DNA from: Gnetum montanum
Taxonomy: Eukaryota; Streptophyta; Gnetopsida; Gnetales; Gnetaceae
DNA: 64,000 bases
NCBI GenBank assembly: GCA_015680685.1
Contig: MNCI01023765.1
Coordinates: forward strand, 345,264 to 409,263
Direction: 5' to 3'
The notes under the pieces are model-generated. The model was not told the DNA's origin. It did no database searches and saw nothing but the letters and a program-made list of their open reading frames with translations. Position 1 is the stretch's first letter, and every line of letters begins with the position of its first letter. Shown piece by piece: positions 43,477-56,818 of this stretch. The position numbers and the translations under genes were made by a program.

Positions 43477-46324
43477 TCCCTAATGTTTGCCACTTGTTGA
43501 CTACTAGGAAGAAAAGAGAGAGAGGGATATCATTTCTATCCACTTTGCACGTGCATCAACAACTACTGCCATCATTTGGCTAAGAGAAGGGGGAGAGAGC
43601 TAGACCCCTATGGATGGGAGAAGAGGGGAGACCACACCATTTGTCACATGTTGCCATGATAGTTCATGTCTTTGTTTAATCATTTGCATGCCTACCTATG
43701 CTATGAATGTGTATCAACAACTACCATTAGCCCACTGCCTACTATGCTATTTAACACATGCACTACTATGCCTAATGCATAGCCAAGCCACTACTACCAC
43801 TACAAGCCACTTCCCATGCATCATCTGTCTATGTTGTGATTCTTCTTCTAGCACATCTACAATATGCCCTATTTCTTCTATCCAAGCCCCTACTGACACC
43901 GTGGTATCACCTACCATGCACATGCGTACGCAGCGAGAGGGAGAAGGCTATCCACTCCCATGGAGGGAAAAAATAAACTGTCATCAACTAGCTTCATATT
44001 TAGTTGAGGGTTTCTCCTCTAATTTTAGAGCTAGGAGCCCTTAGATCTAATGGATTCCTACCCTCAAGATCCATCCCATGTTTTATAGCCACCCGCATCT
44101 TTACACCAGTCACATTAGCTACCCACATTCCAAAAGCCATTACTACCCATAATCACCATTGTCAATTTCTACGTAATGCTCACCACTTTCAGTTGTAACT
44201 GCCTCCATGTCCCAAAATTCCTAGTATTTACAACCACATCTCATGTCGGTTGTCATGCTAGTGTAACGCCTGGTATTGCACATAATGCTCCACATCCACG
44301 ATGTTAACACCCACCATCGATAATTCATGTCTTGTTGTCATTCACCTCGTCAAGAGCAAGTCATTATGCTTGGTAATAATAATAATAATCATGCTCTTAA
44401 TCTAATTTTTATTCTTGTTCTTTTTTTATTTCTCCCTTTGAGTATCTATTTTGCCTTTGTTAATTCTAATTTTTTTGTGATGCATGAGTAAGGGAGTGGT
44501 GGAAGGGGAACCCATTAGAAGTTATTTCGAAGGCATTACAAGTCAGTGCAAATCCTAGAGTCTTTAACATACTAACTGGTACTGGCCAACCTAGTAACTT
44601 GATGCCTTGTTCTAGTTAAAGTATGAAATTGTGTTTTCCAAAATCCCAGGATGTAGTCTTTTATCTTGAAAGTTGACAAGTGACACAAAGGTGAAAGTTA
44701 TATAAATCTCTTAAAAGTAATTATTGACTATTATTTATAATTTTTATATGCTCTGAGTAATTGGATATTTTTTTTACCATCAATTCAATCCTATCAATTC
44801 AATCATCCAAAAGTCAAACACATGTATTTTGATATGAGCTTAAAAATGTTGAAGAATGGATACCTATTGGTAAAGATAGCAAACTACTAGAAGCTTTTTT
44901 AATTTTCACGGTATTTGAACTTATTTAATCATGGCCCCATGCTTAGCATGGGCAATGCTGGCCTCAACACTTAGCCCCCAAACTTTAATTACATGCAATT
45001 GCAAGAAGAAATAAAACCATATAAATTAAGATGAGGAGATGCAACAAGCAAATGATTGAAAAGATTACAAACTAACAAATTGAAATTTGGAAATAAACTA
45101 CACTGATCTAAATATGATTAAAAAACCATATGATCAACAAAGAAATAGACGTGGGCCATCCAAACCATCTTATTTAATTAAAATTCAAATATATAATTTA
45201 TTATTTTAACTACATAGATATATATAATTAAAATGTATAACTAATATTGCATTCCCAATCTTCTCACAATGTAAAAGTCAAAAGCATATGAACTACTTTG
45301 AGCACAAGACCCATACTAAACTTAATGAGGAGGATAGGCTCAGTTAGATCATGGCTAGCTGTAGCTTTTATATTTTTTCTTGGGATTCTTTCTTCTTCTT
45401 CTTTTTTTACATTTAAAAAGGGGATGGGTGAAAGTGATTATTTGCTTCTTTTTTTTTTGGATTTTGGGAAAATCAGTTCAAAAGGGGAAATGAAGGTTAG
45501 GGTGAGGATTTCTGCTAGACCCCATCACATAAGAACTTATGCCACTGCCAATGAACATAGTCCTCATTCTTTTTTTTTTCTTCTCTTTATTTTTAAGAAA
45601 CTTTACTCATGGTGTACTTCATTCTCAGGGTAGGAATTCCAACATGAGTCTAGTCGATTAGTTGCACTGCCAAAGAACACAGTCCTTTTAGAACTTTGCC
45701 CATGGTGTAGTTCAACCCTCATGTATATTCCTTTAATTACAATTTGATGGCATCATAGTAGGTCTCCTAGGTGGATAAGGGTTCTCAGGTGGGGATGAAA
45801 ACACTTCACCTTGTTGACATAGGGTAGCCATGGATCATCACACCTAAGGGCTAGGGCTTATGAGAGGGAAAATGGAATTTTCCAAGGTCACCTAGTGATT
45901 ATGGAAAATCATTCTCCAATGTCACATATCCTAAACTCACATGATCATGATGATTACATGATAAGTTAGCATTAATTCCATGCTCCATAATCCAACATAA
46001 CAAAAAACTAAAACCTTGGAATAGATTGGGAAGAATCAAAGCATTATTAGAATATATAGTATAAAAGAGATTTTATGTAATAGTAATAAGATATATTATA
46101 TAAAGTATTATTATTACATTATTTTCCAATGATTTTATGATCACCCAATGCCAAGTAACTCAAAAGACCACAATGATTATTAAAATCATATGAAAACCAC
46201 AAAAAAATCAAACCAAAACTAATATGTTAACAAAAAATAAAAGAAAATATGTAGATGCAACTACGTACAAATGAAATTCATGGTGAAATGGGAGCAAACA
46301 TGAAACTAAGGATCTATGAGATGT
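43080..46324. other. Unassigned non-coding stretch with (AG)n microsatellite
   Basis: No family is recognised. An AG dinucleotide run covers 43418-43474 (57 bp). Open frames nearby are repeat-derived. Between 45525 and 45720 a block with GCCACTGCCAATGAACA(T/C)AGTCCT is present twice in diverged form. Part of 45000-46324 may be the 3' region or LTR of element P, but I could not find LTR ends. Confidence 0.5.
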
Positions 46325-47560
46325 TCATGTGGGGCACCTATGTCCTTGCAAATTAGCAATTTTGTATACATTGGGGCCAATGACGTCTGTAATTTGGAAT
46401 GGACCAAACCACATAGGAGAAAACTTAGTTTGAGGGCCAGTCTGACCAGATGCTTTATCTCTCTTAAGAACCAAGTCACCTACTTGAAATAATTTAGCTA
46501 CATATTTCTTATTGAACCATTTTTTGACAATTTGTCGATGACTACATAGATTTTTGGTCGTTTTGACCCTTTTAAGCTCTAGATTCCAAATGTTGCATGT
46601 ACATGATATTAGATGCTCATTAGTTGGTAAATGTTCCAAGAAGAACTAATATGTAGGAATCTACAAATTAATTGGCAATATTGGTTCTTGTTCATACACT
46701 AAATCATATGGTATAGTCTTGATTGATTCTTTATAACAAACCCTATCTACCCAAACTACCCATTTTAGTTGTTCATGCCAAGTTCATGGGTTTTGGGCTA
46801 TAATTTTCTTAATTCCATCCAATATGAATTTTTTGGAGGACTTAGCCAAACCATTACCTTGTGGATAATATTCGATTATTGCCTTAATAATGATGTTATC
46901 ATCTTTAGCCCAATTTGTAAACTCTATGGAGATGAAGACGGGTCTATTGTTGACTACTAAAGCATGAGAATACCCATACCTCAAGATAATATCATTTTCT
47001 AAGAAGAAAATGATCTCACGAGATGATGTGGTTTTAGTTGCTTTCACTTCTAACCAACTTGTGCAATAATCAGTGGCTATTAAGATACACTTGTGTAGGG
47101 TATAGACAAAGGATTGATCACTCCAATAAAATCTAAAGTCCATTGTGAAAATGGTCTAGTTTCTAATATAGGCTATAAAGGGGTTGAAATCTTGGAGTCT
47201 TTATCCTTAAATATTTGACATTGGACACAAGTTCTAACCAAGTTCTAAGTGTCATTTATCATAGTAGGTCAATAATAACCAACCCTAATAATTTCATGAA
47301 CTAATGAGCAGTATCCTATATGTCCTTCCTTGTGAAGCTATTTTAGAGTGTTTTTAGCCTCTTCTTGGTAGAAGCACTTAAGGTATATCCATTGGAAATT
47401 ATTTCTGAATAGTTCACCACTTATTAGAGTGAATTTCAAACATTTTGATATTAATAGCTCTCTCTTGTATCTAGGTAAATTCGAGGGACAATGATGAAAG
47501 GTTAAAGAAAATTTGATATCACCATACCATGGATCATACAATCAATTAGGAGAAAATGGG
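46325..47560 (-). pseudogene. Integrase of element P (decayed, catalytic residues lost)
   Basis: An N-terminal zinc-finger-like part is readable at 47160-47400 (H..GH, then C..CQ as VRTCVQCQIF). The catalytic core follows with IATDYCTSWLEV (first Asp kept), VVNNRPVFIS where SDNGPxFIS is usual (Asp to Asn, codon 46949-46951; Gly to Arg) and GNGLAKSSKKF where GQAE is usual (Glu to Lys, codon 46841-46843). The C-terminal chromatin-side module is well preserved at 46325-46639 (GDLVLKRDKASGQTG, FGPFQITDVIG). Two of three catalytic residues are replaced, so this copy cannot be active. Confidence 0.87.
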
Positions 47561-47599
47561 ATATCATTTTCCTCATGAATGGATAATATGTAAAGAGGA

Positions 47600-49080
47600 A
47601 TTGATTCTTTATCTTGGGATGCATCACAACTTTCTGAAGTTGAGGCTTTGGCAATTAGCTTGGCAAGGCTAGTCCCTCAAACTAACTTGGCTACCTTCCA
47701 TTGAATATCATATTCATGCAACTTCATAACCCATTTAGTGCATTTTTCACTAGGATCTTGTAATTGTCTAAAGCAATGGTAGCTAGGTCAAGGACAATGA
47801 AAAAAACCTTCATGTTTAACATGTACTAGCAAAATTTCTTTAAGGATTTTATTACAACATAAAATTGCTTCTCTATGAGTGAGTATTTTAATTTTTCATT
47901 CTTTAAAGGTACAAACATGAAATCTATGGATCTCTCACCTTGATCAACTATGTCTTAGGTTAAGATAGCAGTAGCAGTAATGTTGCTAGAAAAAGCATAT
48001 AAGTGGAAGTCATTTTCATACAAAGGAGAAGCTAGGATAGGGGCATCTATAATGGCCTCTTTAATAGTGAGGAAAGCATTCTTTCTTTCATTTGTCCAGT
48101 GCATGTTACTATCTTTCTTAAGAATCTTGTTCAAGGGTTTGACTAATTCAACATAGATAGGGATAAATCATCTAATGAAGTTAATTTTTCCAAAGAAATC
48201 CCTTAGATCAATCTTAGAAAAATGGTAAGGTACTTCTAAAATTGCATTCACTCACTTGAAATTAATCACAATCCCCTCTTTAGTCACTATATGACCCAGG
48301 AATTTACTAGTTCGAACTTCAAAGACTAATTTCTTTGCATTCAAGATGATGCTGAATTGTATACATCTTATAAAAATGTTTTTGAGGTTTCTAAGGTGTG
48401 TACCACAATATTTGGAGAAAATAGTTAAGTCATCTAGGTAGATAATAATGCACTTTCTAATCAACCCCTCAAATTTTTTTTCCATAATTCTTTGAAAGGT
48501 AGAGCCATCATTTATGAGGCTAAAGGGCATTTTAGCAAATTGAAAAGTTTCCAATTTTATCATGAAATCTGTTTTGTAATTGTCTTTCTTATTTACTAAA
48601 ATTTGGTTATATCCTAAATACCCATCCAAAAAGGAATACATTTGAGTATCATTCATGGTTTGCAATAGATCCTCCATAAGGGGGAGTGGATAATTATCCT
48701 TAATGTAAGAAGTATTAAGGTTATGAAAATTAGTATATAACCTTAATTCACCAATACATTTTCTAACGGGCACTAAGTTTAATATCCAATTGAAGTGTCT
48801 CACTGGGTAAATAATTTTTGATTCTAGGAGGTTGTCGATTTCTACTTTCATGAGGGCTTCAATATTTTGATTTATAGGTCTAAGTTTTTGCTTGAATGGT
48901 TTTGTTTCTAGCCTAAGGGGAATTGTATGTGTCATCACTAATGGATTGAAAGTTTTAAGATCTTTGTAAGTCCAAGCCAGAACATCATTAAACTCATGTA
49001 GTAATTCAACCAAGCTTTGTCTTTCATCTAAATGTAAAAAAACTCCTATTTTAAGAGGATATTATCCTCCTTTCTTTTAA
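47600..49080 (-). pseudogene. Reverse transcriptase and RNase H of element P
   Basis: RT is nearly open over 48252-49013 (253 codons): FNDVLAWTYKDLKTF, the palm block FLDGYLGYNQI (first catalytic Asp), KMPFSLINDGSTFQR and YLDDLTIF (the YxDD pair). Thumb and connection follow, with FLGHIVTKEGI. Downstream, in pieces to about 47750, are PLNKILKKD, a W...AF block and a Ty3-type RNase H segment, with stops. Substitutions at conserved sites (LYTNFHNLN where LCVDFRNLN is usual) indicate decay. The combination resembles plant Ty3/gypsy polyproteins with DLKTF/DLKTY after the RT start. Confidence 0.88.
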
Positions 49081-49439
49081 ACCTAAATTATTTTGGTCTT
49101 AGCTAACATTTGCCAATTAGTATTATTAGATAAGTCTACAATCTTGGTGTGAAAGTCATAAAATAATGCTTTCCTAATTACTACTTTAAGAGATATTTTT
49201 TTAATAACACAACATCCTTTAATATATCTCCTTGATCACTAAATTCTCCTTCAGAAAATAGAAATTTACAAACATGGTCATCATCATCAAACACTTGAAA
49301 AGAAAATACATTATAAGGGATAGAATAGGATTTCACCTTTTCAATAATAATTTCTAAATCCCAAGCATTGTGTTTGAATGGGACATCCAAAGTGGTGGCC
49401 ATTTGGGCTAGCACATCAGGAACATAATTTTCCTCTCTT

Positions 49440-49741
49440 GGTACATGTTCGATAGTTACATGTTCAAACTCTTTAAAAAGTTCAAGAATGTAAGCTTTCT
49501 ATGCTTTCATGATGGCCTATTTATTCTTAAAAGTTCAATTGACTTGGTTTACAATTAGTTGAAAATCACTATAGATTTTAAGCTTGGATAAGTTGTAGTA
49601 TTGAGCTAGCTTGATCCCATGTATAAGTACTTCATATTCGACCATGTTGTTAATGGCTTTAAGGATAGGAGCTTCACCAAAGGGTATAAGCATTATTCCT
49701 ACTCCACATCCTTTCTTGGAAGAGGCACCATCCATTAACTA
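49440..49741 (-). pseudogene. Second (RVT_3-like) RNase H domain placed ahead of RT in P
   Basis: The minus strand reads MDGASSKKGCGVGIML, NNMVEYEVLIHGIKLA, LKIYSDFQLIVNQVN and then HVPREENYVPDVLAQMA. These are the four conserved blocks of the second RNase H found in some plant Ty3/gypsy elements (D-G-A; E-Y-E-A-L; D-S/F-Q-L; H-x-P-R...D-x-L-A). Here the domain lies upstream of RT, while the Ty3-type RNase H is downstream of RT. The linker to RT is read at 49181-49414. Its 5' end is fused directly to gag. Confidence 0.8.
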
Positions 49742-51181
49742 CTCACTTGAATATGGCTAACAAGTGGGCTTCAGCTATGAACTTTGGTATTTCATTTAGT
49801 AGTTCATTTCACCATTGAATGAATTTCTATATAGGTTCTAAGGATCCTTGCTTGACCTTCATGAGTTGGTTAAGTGTTGTGTTAGGCTTTAAGTTATACT
49901 TAAGTGGTTGACAAAATGGGCTACTAAGTCTTCCAAAGAGAATATAGATCCTCTGGGTAATGCATGATACCAATCAAGTGATTTCCTAGTCAAATACATA
50001 GGGAAAATCCGCATGATGGTATGAGGCCATGGTTGTAAGAGCAAACATTTAGATCGAAAGGTGATAAGATGAGCATTAGGGTTACCTTCTTCATTATATT
50101 TGCTAAATTATGGAATGGGGTCACTAGGAGGAATTGTCAAGGATGGGACTATAGGACTGATGGGATCATCTTGGTAGTAGTCCATAATATTGACAATTTG
50201 TCTAGTGGAGGCTTTATGCCTCTTCAATTCCTCTGTTAGGTCTTGGATCATTTGGAAGGCTTGATCCAAGCCTTGCGATGATCCCATAGTTTGTGAGGTT
50301 TGTATATAAGATTATGGTATTTGTTGTGAGGCTTGTGGCCTCACTATGGGTTGCATGATAGAAGGAAAAGGTTGTGCTATGGTTGTGGCTTGTGGACCAA
50401 ACAAAGAAAAATATGTTTATGTCAGTACTTGAGGCACAAATGGGAAAAACGTAGTGTGTGATCCTTGTGTTGTGGGGGGTCTCATGGTGGATCCCATGTG
50501 AGTAGTTATCAGATTTGTAGTCGTAAAAACCACCATTAATGATTTTTTATTTCATGGCTATGTTAGGAATGGCATTGATATGTTATAATTTGTTGTTTGT
50601 TTCATTGACTAAGTGTGATGTGTTGCTACAACTGGAGTGGAGTTTGCTGTAGTATGGTGCAGAGGAGTGGAAGATGGTGGCACCATGCCAATGGAGAAAA
50701 AAAGCATTAGGAAAAGGCTTTGTGACATTGGGGGATGTTTTTTAAAATAGCCCTTCAAGAATGTTTTCAAACTCGAATTATATATTAAATTCCTCTTCTT
50801 CCTATTGTTTTCCAAGGTAGACTTTTCATCTTCCTCCTTTATCATAATAAATTGGGCTAGGATGCTAGAATAAATGTTGTTAAGGGGAATTTCTTCATAT
50901 AGGGAAGGGATGTTGTCCTTCCCACCCCTGTGTATGAGCTCAAACTCCCTTTTGGCCTTAGCTTTAATTTATGGAATTAACATGCCTATCTATATTTTGG
51001 CACAAATGAAGTTATAACAATCTTTTATGACTGCAACATCAGGACTCTCCCCTCTAACTCTCAAAGATTGCCTACACTCAATGACTATAGGGTCTTTAGG
51101 ATTATACACCCTCATTACTTATTGGTTATGATCTTTGCTAATGAAGGTGAAGGGAAATTTGGTGGATTTTTGAAAAGGCAT
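49742..51181 (-). pseudogene. Gag of element P, truncated and fused to RNase H
   Basis: The start at 51181 reads MPFQKSTKFPF, as in O1 and O6. The segment continues through the linker and a capsid part equal to 60480-60990 of O6, up to EAHLLAIFK. There the sequence changes to the RNase H domain at a shared AGTTAATG. The gag C-terminus, zinc-binding block and protease are missing. Many stops are present; the piece at 50609-50845 is Pro/Ser/Thr-rich and corresponds to a linker. Confidence 0.78.
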
Positions 51182-51508
51182 TGTTATAGTGCTGATAATT
51201 GGTTAAGAATAAGCTATAAATGTTATGATATGAGTAAATTCTAGTGAATGGAATTCAAAAACTCTTAGAGAAAATTAAAATGACAAAAAATAATATGCTT
51301 ACTATAATTAGCAAGTAGGGGATAGGGGGTTTACCCCTTTACTAGAAATAGAATATTGTAGAGGAGGAAAAGAAGGAGGTGAGATGATGGGAATCTCACA
51401 CCTCCTATCTCAACATTGATGGGAGGGAAAGGTTGAAAACCAAAGTGGAAAGTTAGTATTTTTCCACTAAAATTAGTTCCTGCTAATTCTCGAAGCTTAG
51501 AAAAATGG

Positions 51509-51622
51509 NNNNNNNNNNNNNNNNNNNNNNNNNNNNNNNNNNNNNNNNNNNNNNNNNNNNNNNNNNNNNNNNNNNNNNNNNNNNNNNNNNNNNNNNNNNN
51601 NNNNNNNNNNNNNNNNNNNNNN
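51509..51622. other. Assembly gap (114 N)
   Basis: This is a run of undetermined bases inside the leader of P. Confidence 0.99.
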
Positions 51623-52020
51623 CAACTCACAGATGAGTTGAACCACCCACTTTAGAAGCTAGAAAATAAGCTTTTAGCAATAAAAAAATGGATAAAGAGA
51701 CATCAACACTAGCTTTGGGCCTTAAAAATTCATAGCAAGTGCTATGAAAAATGAAAGTCCAACCACTTGCAACTTCCATGTTGTAGCTTTGGTCATAGGG
51801 GGGAAGACGAACGTTGATTTTCCAAAGGTTTTAGTTACAAAAAATGAAGGAAAATTTTGCAAATGGCTATGAAAATGATAGATTTGGCTACAAAATTTAT
51901 GACCAAACTATTATGACCAAAAACCTTGATTGCCGAAATGGGAAAGAAACCAAGGATCCCCAATGCAAGCAGTTCCTCAACCTAAATCCCCAAGGCCTTC
52001 ATGACAAAAATGGGATCCAA

Positions 52021-53569
52021 GGCATCCTAGCTAGTCTAGCAGATCAACTAGGGACATAGGAGATGCAAAACGTGGAAATATAAATAAATCCAAATAATGC
52101 ACAAATAATAACTTTATTTTTGAACACAAAACTCAAAACTTAAAACTTATTAAAAAAAGAATAAAGAATAAGTTAGAGAAATGTGTACAAGTGGTGCTTG
52201 GATGAGCAAAAAGGGGGGATTCATTTGAGCAAGAGTTCAAAGCCCATTGAAGTTGAGATGATTTGCTTCACAATACAGGTGCTAAGCCAGTCTTGATGTT
52301 ATCAAACCTTTCTTTACTATTGCAACCTTGGATCTACTAATTTGGTCACTGCTAGGGGGGTGAGAAAGGGTGAATATTTAGATATTAAGTTGCTCCATGC
52401 TGGGTTTGGAGTCCTAGAAGTGCAGTGTTAACATCAAAATCCACCAAATCTCAAGGCCTCAATGCTTCCATGTTGGGGTTCAAGAGATTACAAGTATGGG
52501 AACTTGCAAGAGCTCTTGACTACCTAAAAATGGGATTTAGGGCACCCTAGCTGGTCTGACAGATCAACTAGGGACTTAGGAGATGAAAAATGTGAAAATA
52601 TAAATGGATCCAAATAATGCACAAATAATAACTTTATTTTTGAACACAAAACTTAAAACTTAAAACTTTATTGAGAAAAGAATAAAGAATAAGTTAGAAA
52701 AATGTGTACAAGTGGTGCCTGGATGAGCAAAAAAAGAGGATTCACTTGAGAAAGAGTTCAAAGCCCATTGAATTTAAGATGATTTACTTCACAATATAGG
52801 TGCTAAGCCACTCTTGATGTTATCAAACCTTCCTTTACTGCTGTAACCTTAGATCTACTAATTTGGTCACTACTAGGGGGTGAGAAAGGAGGAATATTTA
52901 GATATTAAGTTGCTCCATGCTAGGTTTGGAGTCCCATAAGTGTAGTGTTAACATCAAAATCCACCAAATCTCAAGGCCTCAATGCTTCCATGTTGGGGTT
53001 CAAGAGAATACAAGTATGGGAACTTGCAAGAGCTCTTGCCTACCTAAAAATTGGATTTAGGGCACCCTAGCTGGTCTGGTAGATCAACTAGGGACTTAGG
53101 AGATGCAAAATGTGGAAATATAAATAGATCCAAATAATGCACAAATAATAACTTTATTTTTGAACACAAAACTCAAAACTTAAAACTTTATTGAGAAAAG
53201 AATAAAGAATAAGTTAGAAAAATGTGTACAAGTGGTGCCTGGATGAGCAAAAAAGGGGGATTCACTTGAGTAAGAGTTCAAAACCTATTTAAATTGAGAT
53301 GATTTGCTCCACGATATGGGTGCTAAGCCACTCTTGATGTTATCAAACCTTCCTTTGTTGCTGCAACCTTGGATCTACTAATTTGGTCACAGCTAGGGGT
53401 GAGAAAGGGGGAATATTTAGATATTAAGTTACTCCATGTTGGGTTTGGAGTCCCAGAAGTGCAATGTTAACATCAAAATCCACCAAATCTCAAGGCCTCA
53501 ATGCTTCCACATTGGGGTTCAAGAGACTACAAGTATGGGAACTTGGAAGAGCTCTTGATTGCCTAAAAA
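52021..53569. repeat. 520-bp tandem repeat, three copies
   Basis: AGATCAACTAGGGAC occurs at 52041, 52561 and 53081; CCACCAAATCTCAAGGCC occurs at 52441, 52961 and 53480. The spacing is 519-520 bp and copies are very similar to one another. O1 and O6 have the unit once (about 16740-17250 and 57730-58270). Confidence 0.95.
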
Positions 53570-54490
53570 TGTCCCAAGTGTGAAGTTGGATATATGCAAA
53601 TTACTATTAAAAATTATTGAAACTAAAATTGCTTGTATGGCCAAAAGTTGCTAAAATTTTCTAAAATTTGCACAACTTTGTCAAAAAATCTAGAACTTGT
53701 AAATGATGTTGGAGTTTGGCTTTTATAAGGTCTTTGGGCCATGAAGGGGCTGCAAATTGGCTACAAATCTAATGTGATTTTGCTATAGACTGGCTACCAA
53801 ATTTAGGTGAAATGGGTGTCCAAATTTGGAGGGGTTACTAAATATAGTAAGTGCTCCCCCCATGGCCATTCTATTTACTAAATATAGTAACCTAGGCATC
53901 CCTTCCATGCTAGAGATGAATCTTCCATGTTGACCTCTCCACCATGCTTGTTGAAGTGGCTAGTCAACATTGAAGTGCATAACTTGATAAATTTTGCTTC
54001 TTGTGGCTTCCACACTGGGGGTTTGAATTTTCCATGTTATTGGGTGGTGGTGGGGTGTGATGGATTTCCAATTTAAGGGAAAATTTTCCAAACTGTATCT
54101 TTGGTCTCCATGTTGAAGGAGGGAAAATTTTTCAAACCCCCCACCCTTCCATGCTAGGGGTAGGTGAGATCTACCTCCCTGCATGTGTTTTCAGTGTAGA
54201 AAAATGTCTATGCCCCATAAAACCCATCAAATTACCTTTTTTTGGCATTCCAAAAGGCAATTTTGACCTTCCCAAGCCCAAATATAGATACTAGGTGACT
54301 TTTTTCACTCGAGGAATGAGGCTTTAACCACTTATGAAGCATTTTTCAGCCCCAAAAGTATAAAGTATGTGAAATTGCCCATTGTGGATTATAATTTTCT
54401 CATTTACAATGAAATTTTGTCTTGGGATTCATGGGGTGAAAGCTACATGATGAAGATTGGTTATGATATGCAAAATTTTGTGGTGATTCA

Positions 54491-56818
54491 AGTTGTGGCT
54501 TAATACCAATATTTGCTACAAAATAAGAAAGTGATACCATTACTAGAAGATCTTCACATCATCACTCATTATTGATCTTACATTAAGAATCTTTACTATC
54601 AACTATAACCTTCTTGTTGATACTAGTTTTAATCTTTGTTTTAATAGTGTTATGATTAAAAAAAGGAAAAATTTTCCTTGTGAGCTATTTATTTAGACTA
54701 CTTAATACATTCTCTAGTACCAATTAAATTATACATATGAGCTTCTATCTTCTCTATATTCTTTATTCCCATTTAATCATTTTTATTATCAACATTAGCT
54801 TGATTTTTTATATCTTCAAATTCATATTGTTTTTCCTTTTTATCTTCAACTTCAACATATTTTTATTTTCTTTAGAATATTTTTTCTTAAATAGAAGAGA
54901 TTAATGATGAAATAATTGTCTTTCATGATGGTGAAAGTTGTAAGAATTAGAAAGATCATAATATGTAATTGATTGAATATAAGTCTTTCCTCTTACTTGT
55001 AATACCAAATTTTTTAAAAGATTAAAAGGTTGATTTTAATAAAAAAATTTCTATGAAAACCAAAAATTGTATAATTAGACTTCATATGCTTAATAAGACC
55101 AAGAAGACTAACAATTTCTTACTTAGCTTTTTGAAAAATCAATAGAATGTTATAGAACTTGACAAAACATGAAACTTTAATATATTCTTCAAATTAGATG
55201 TTAAAAACTAGAGCTCACTTACAAATGATCAATATTGCATGCTTATGTAAAAAATACCCTATATCTAGGGCACATTGCATCATCATAGCATTGGTTAACT
55301 CAAAAAGCTGAAAAAAAAAATAATCCCTATAATGAAGGACTTGTTTGTCATGTTTTTTTAGCACATCATTTAATTGCAAAACAAAACTTAGATTACAATG
55401 CAAGTAACTTGAAAGTTAAATGAATACATATTATGAAAAAAGATTAGCAATTAATCCCTCATATACCTCATTACAAACAACAAAATTAGGTGTCTTAGTT
55501 GCATCAATATCACTAGAAGAAGGCATCATAGAGTTTTTCTTACCAACTTGTAAATTTGCATTTTGAGAATCAATGGAAATTTTTGCATTCATAAAATAAG
55601 AAAAAATTTCAACATTGGTTAAACAAGTTGGAAGTAATATATAATTTTTGATAGTGAAATCAAATCTATTTAAGAAAAACTAAAGAGAAAAAAATAAATC
55701 CACTGAAACACCCCAAAGAAAATTTCAATTATGAATAGGGAAGGCTTGTGGCCAAGTTTTGTCATATGAATTTGATTGGATTCAAGAGTAAAAATAAATG
55801 CCCCTATTTCCGTTTAGAAAATCAATCTTGTAATCATACTTTTCCAAAATTCTAAAGCATTCTCACTTTATAAAGTGTAATTCATGGTATGAGACATGAA
55901 AAACACCATAAATTATTCTAAAAAAACATGATTAGAGCTCATAATGTCAAAAACACTGGCATTCCTCGTGAAAGGCTTATAAATGTTATAGTTTTGGGCC
56001 ATAAAAAGTGTAAAAAAAAGGTATGTATTATGCCTGAAAAATTTTCCAAGTTAAGTGAACATGTAAACAACAAATTTTGCTCGATTTAAACAAGAATCAA
56101 TATCATTTTAAGGACTTATGGATCATTTTAACCCTTCAAAACTTGAGACTTTTGGAGTAGAGAAAAGATCTAAAAACGTTCAAAGCCATTTCCCAGCACT
56201 GATCCTTGAAAACGTTGAGAGTCTATTATAGCCTACAAATTAAGGAAGCTAGCTGTGTTTTTGGAAGGACTTTGGAACACACACCACCCATCCACACATT
56301 AAATCTTCAATAGTTATTCTACAAGAATTTGTATAATAGTTGTAGATTTGTACTCTCTTACTCTATATTTTTTCATTAGCATTAATAGAAAATTTGTTAT
56401 TATTTCTATCATATTTTTTTGCATGTTTTCTACATTATCTCTCAATTTCTACTTAGATTAGTTTTGGATCTAATATTTATACATTTTTGCTCATTTATCT
56501 CAGTAATAGACTCTCAAGTCCTTAGGTGATTGGCAAGACAACCTAAGACACCTTAGATCCTTTTTGAGGCTTGTGGATCTTGAGGTAAAATTATTCTATG
56601 TAGATTAATTCCATTTCTAGCCTTAAATTTTCTCTATGATTATAGTTTTTTTTATGCTAGAAGAAGGGCCTCTATCTTACTTTCTTCATCCAAACTTAAG
56701 CATAACCACTATTTGCTTGTTTTAGCCATTTCATACCAATGTTTTTAGTGATCTATAATACTAGAATTTTAAGCCTCAACATTTTGTTTTTGGTTTTTCT
56801 ACACTAGTGTTTTTATCT
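54491..56818. other. AT-rich stretch, no gene recognised
   Basis: Short frames at 55215-55403 and elsewhere show no family. At about 56440-56670 the sequence resembles the end of an O-type LTR and includes GCTAGAAGAAGGGCC, a relative of the candidate priming region in O1 and O6. It may therefore be the end of another, older LTR copy. Confidence 0.4.

Larger units (their letters stand above)
51182..54490 (-). repeat. LTR and leader of element P, with internal tandem duplication
   Basis: On the minus strand the region begins TGAATCACCACAAAA (54490), followed by the TATAAAAGCC block (53727-53721), then three tandem copies of a 520-bp unit, then leader up to the gag start. It is collinear with 15880-18662 and 56819-59550. 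The candidate priming region seen in O1 and O6 is absent. A 114-base gap (51509-51622) interrupts the leader. Confidence 0.78.

Noticed and set aside
43371-43583. Open frame with alternating Glu-Arg
   Set aside because: It is a translation of the (AG)n microsatellite with no conserved flanks.
45298-45633. 111-codon frame with hydrophobic segments as a possible small membrane protein gene
   Set aside because: Hydrophobicity comes from poly-T runs; no family signal, no neighbouring gene structure, and codon content like the surrounding non-coding DNA.
55215-55403. 62-codon minus-strand frame in AT-rich DNA as a host gene exon
   Set aside because: No recognisable motif, no convincing adjacent exons; likely chance in a TA-rich stretch.
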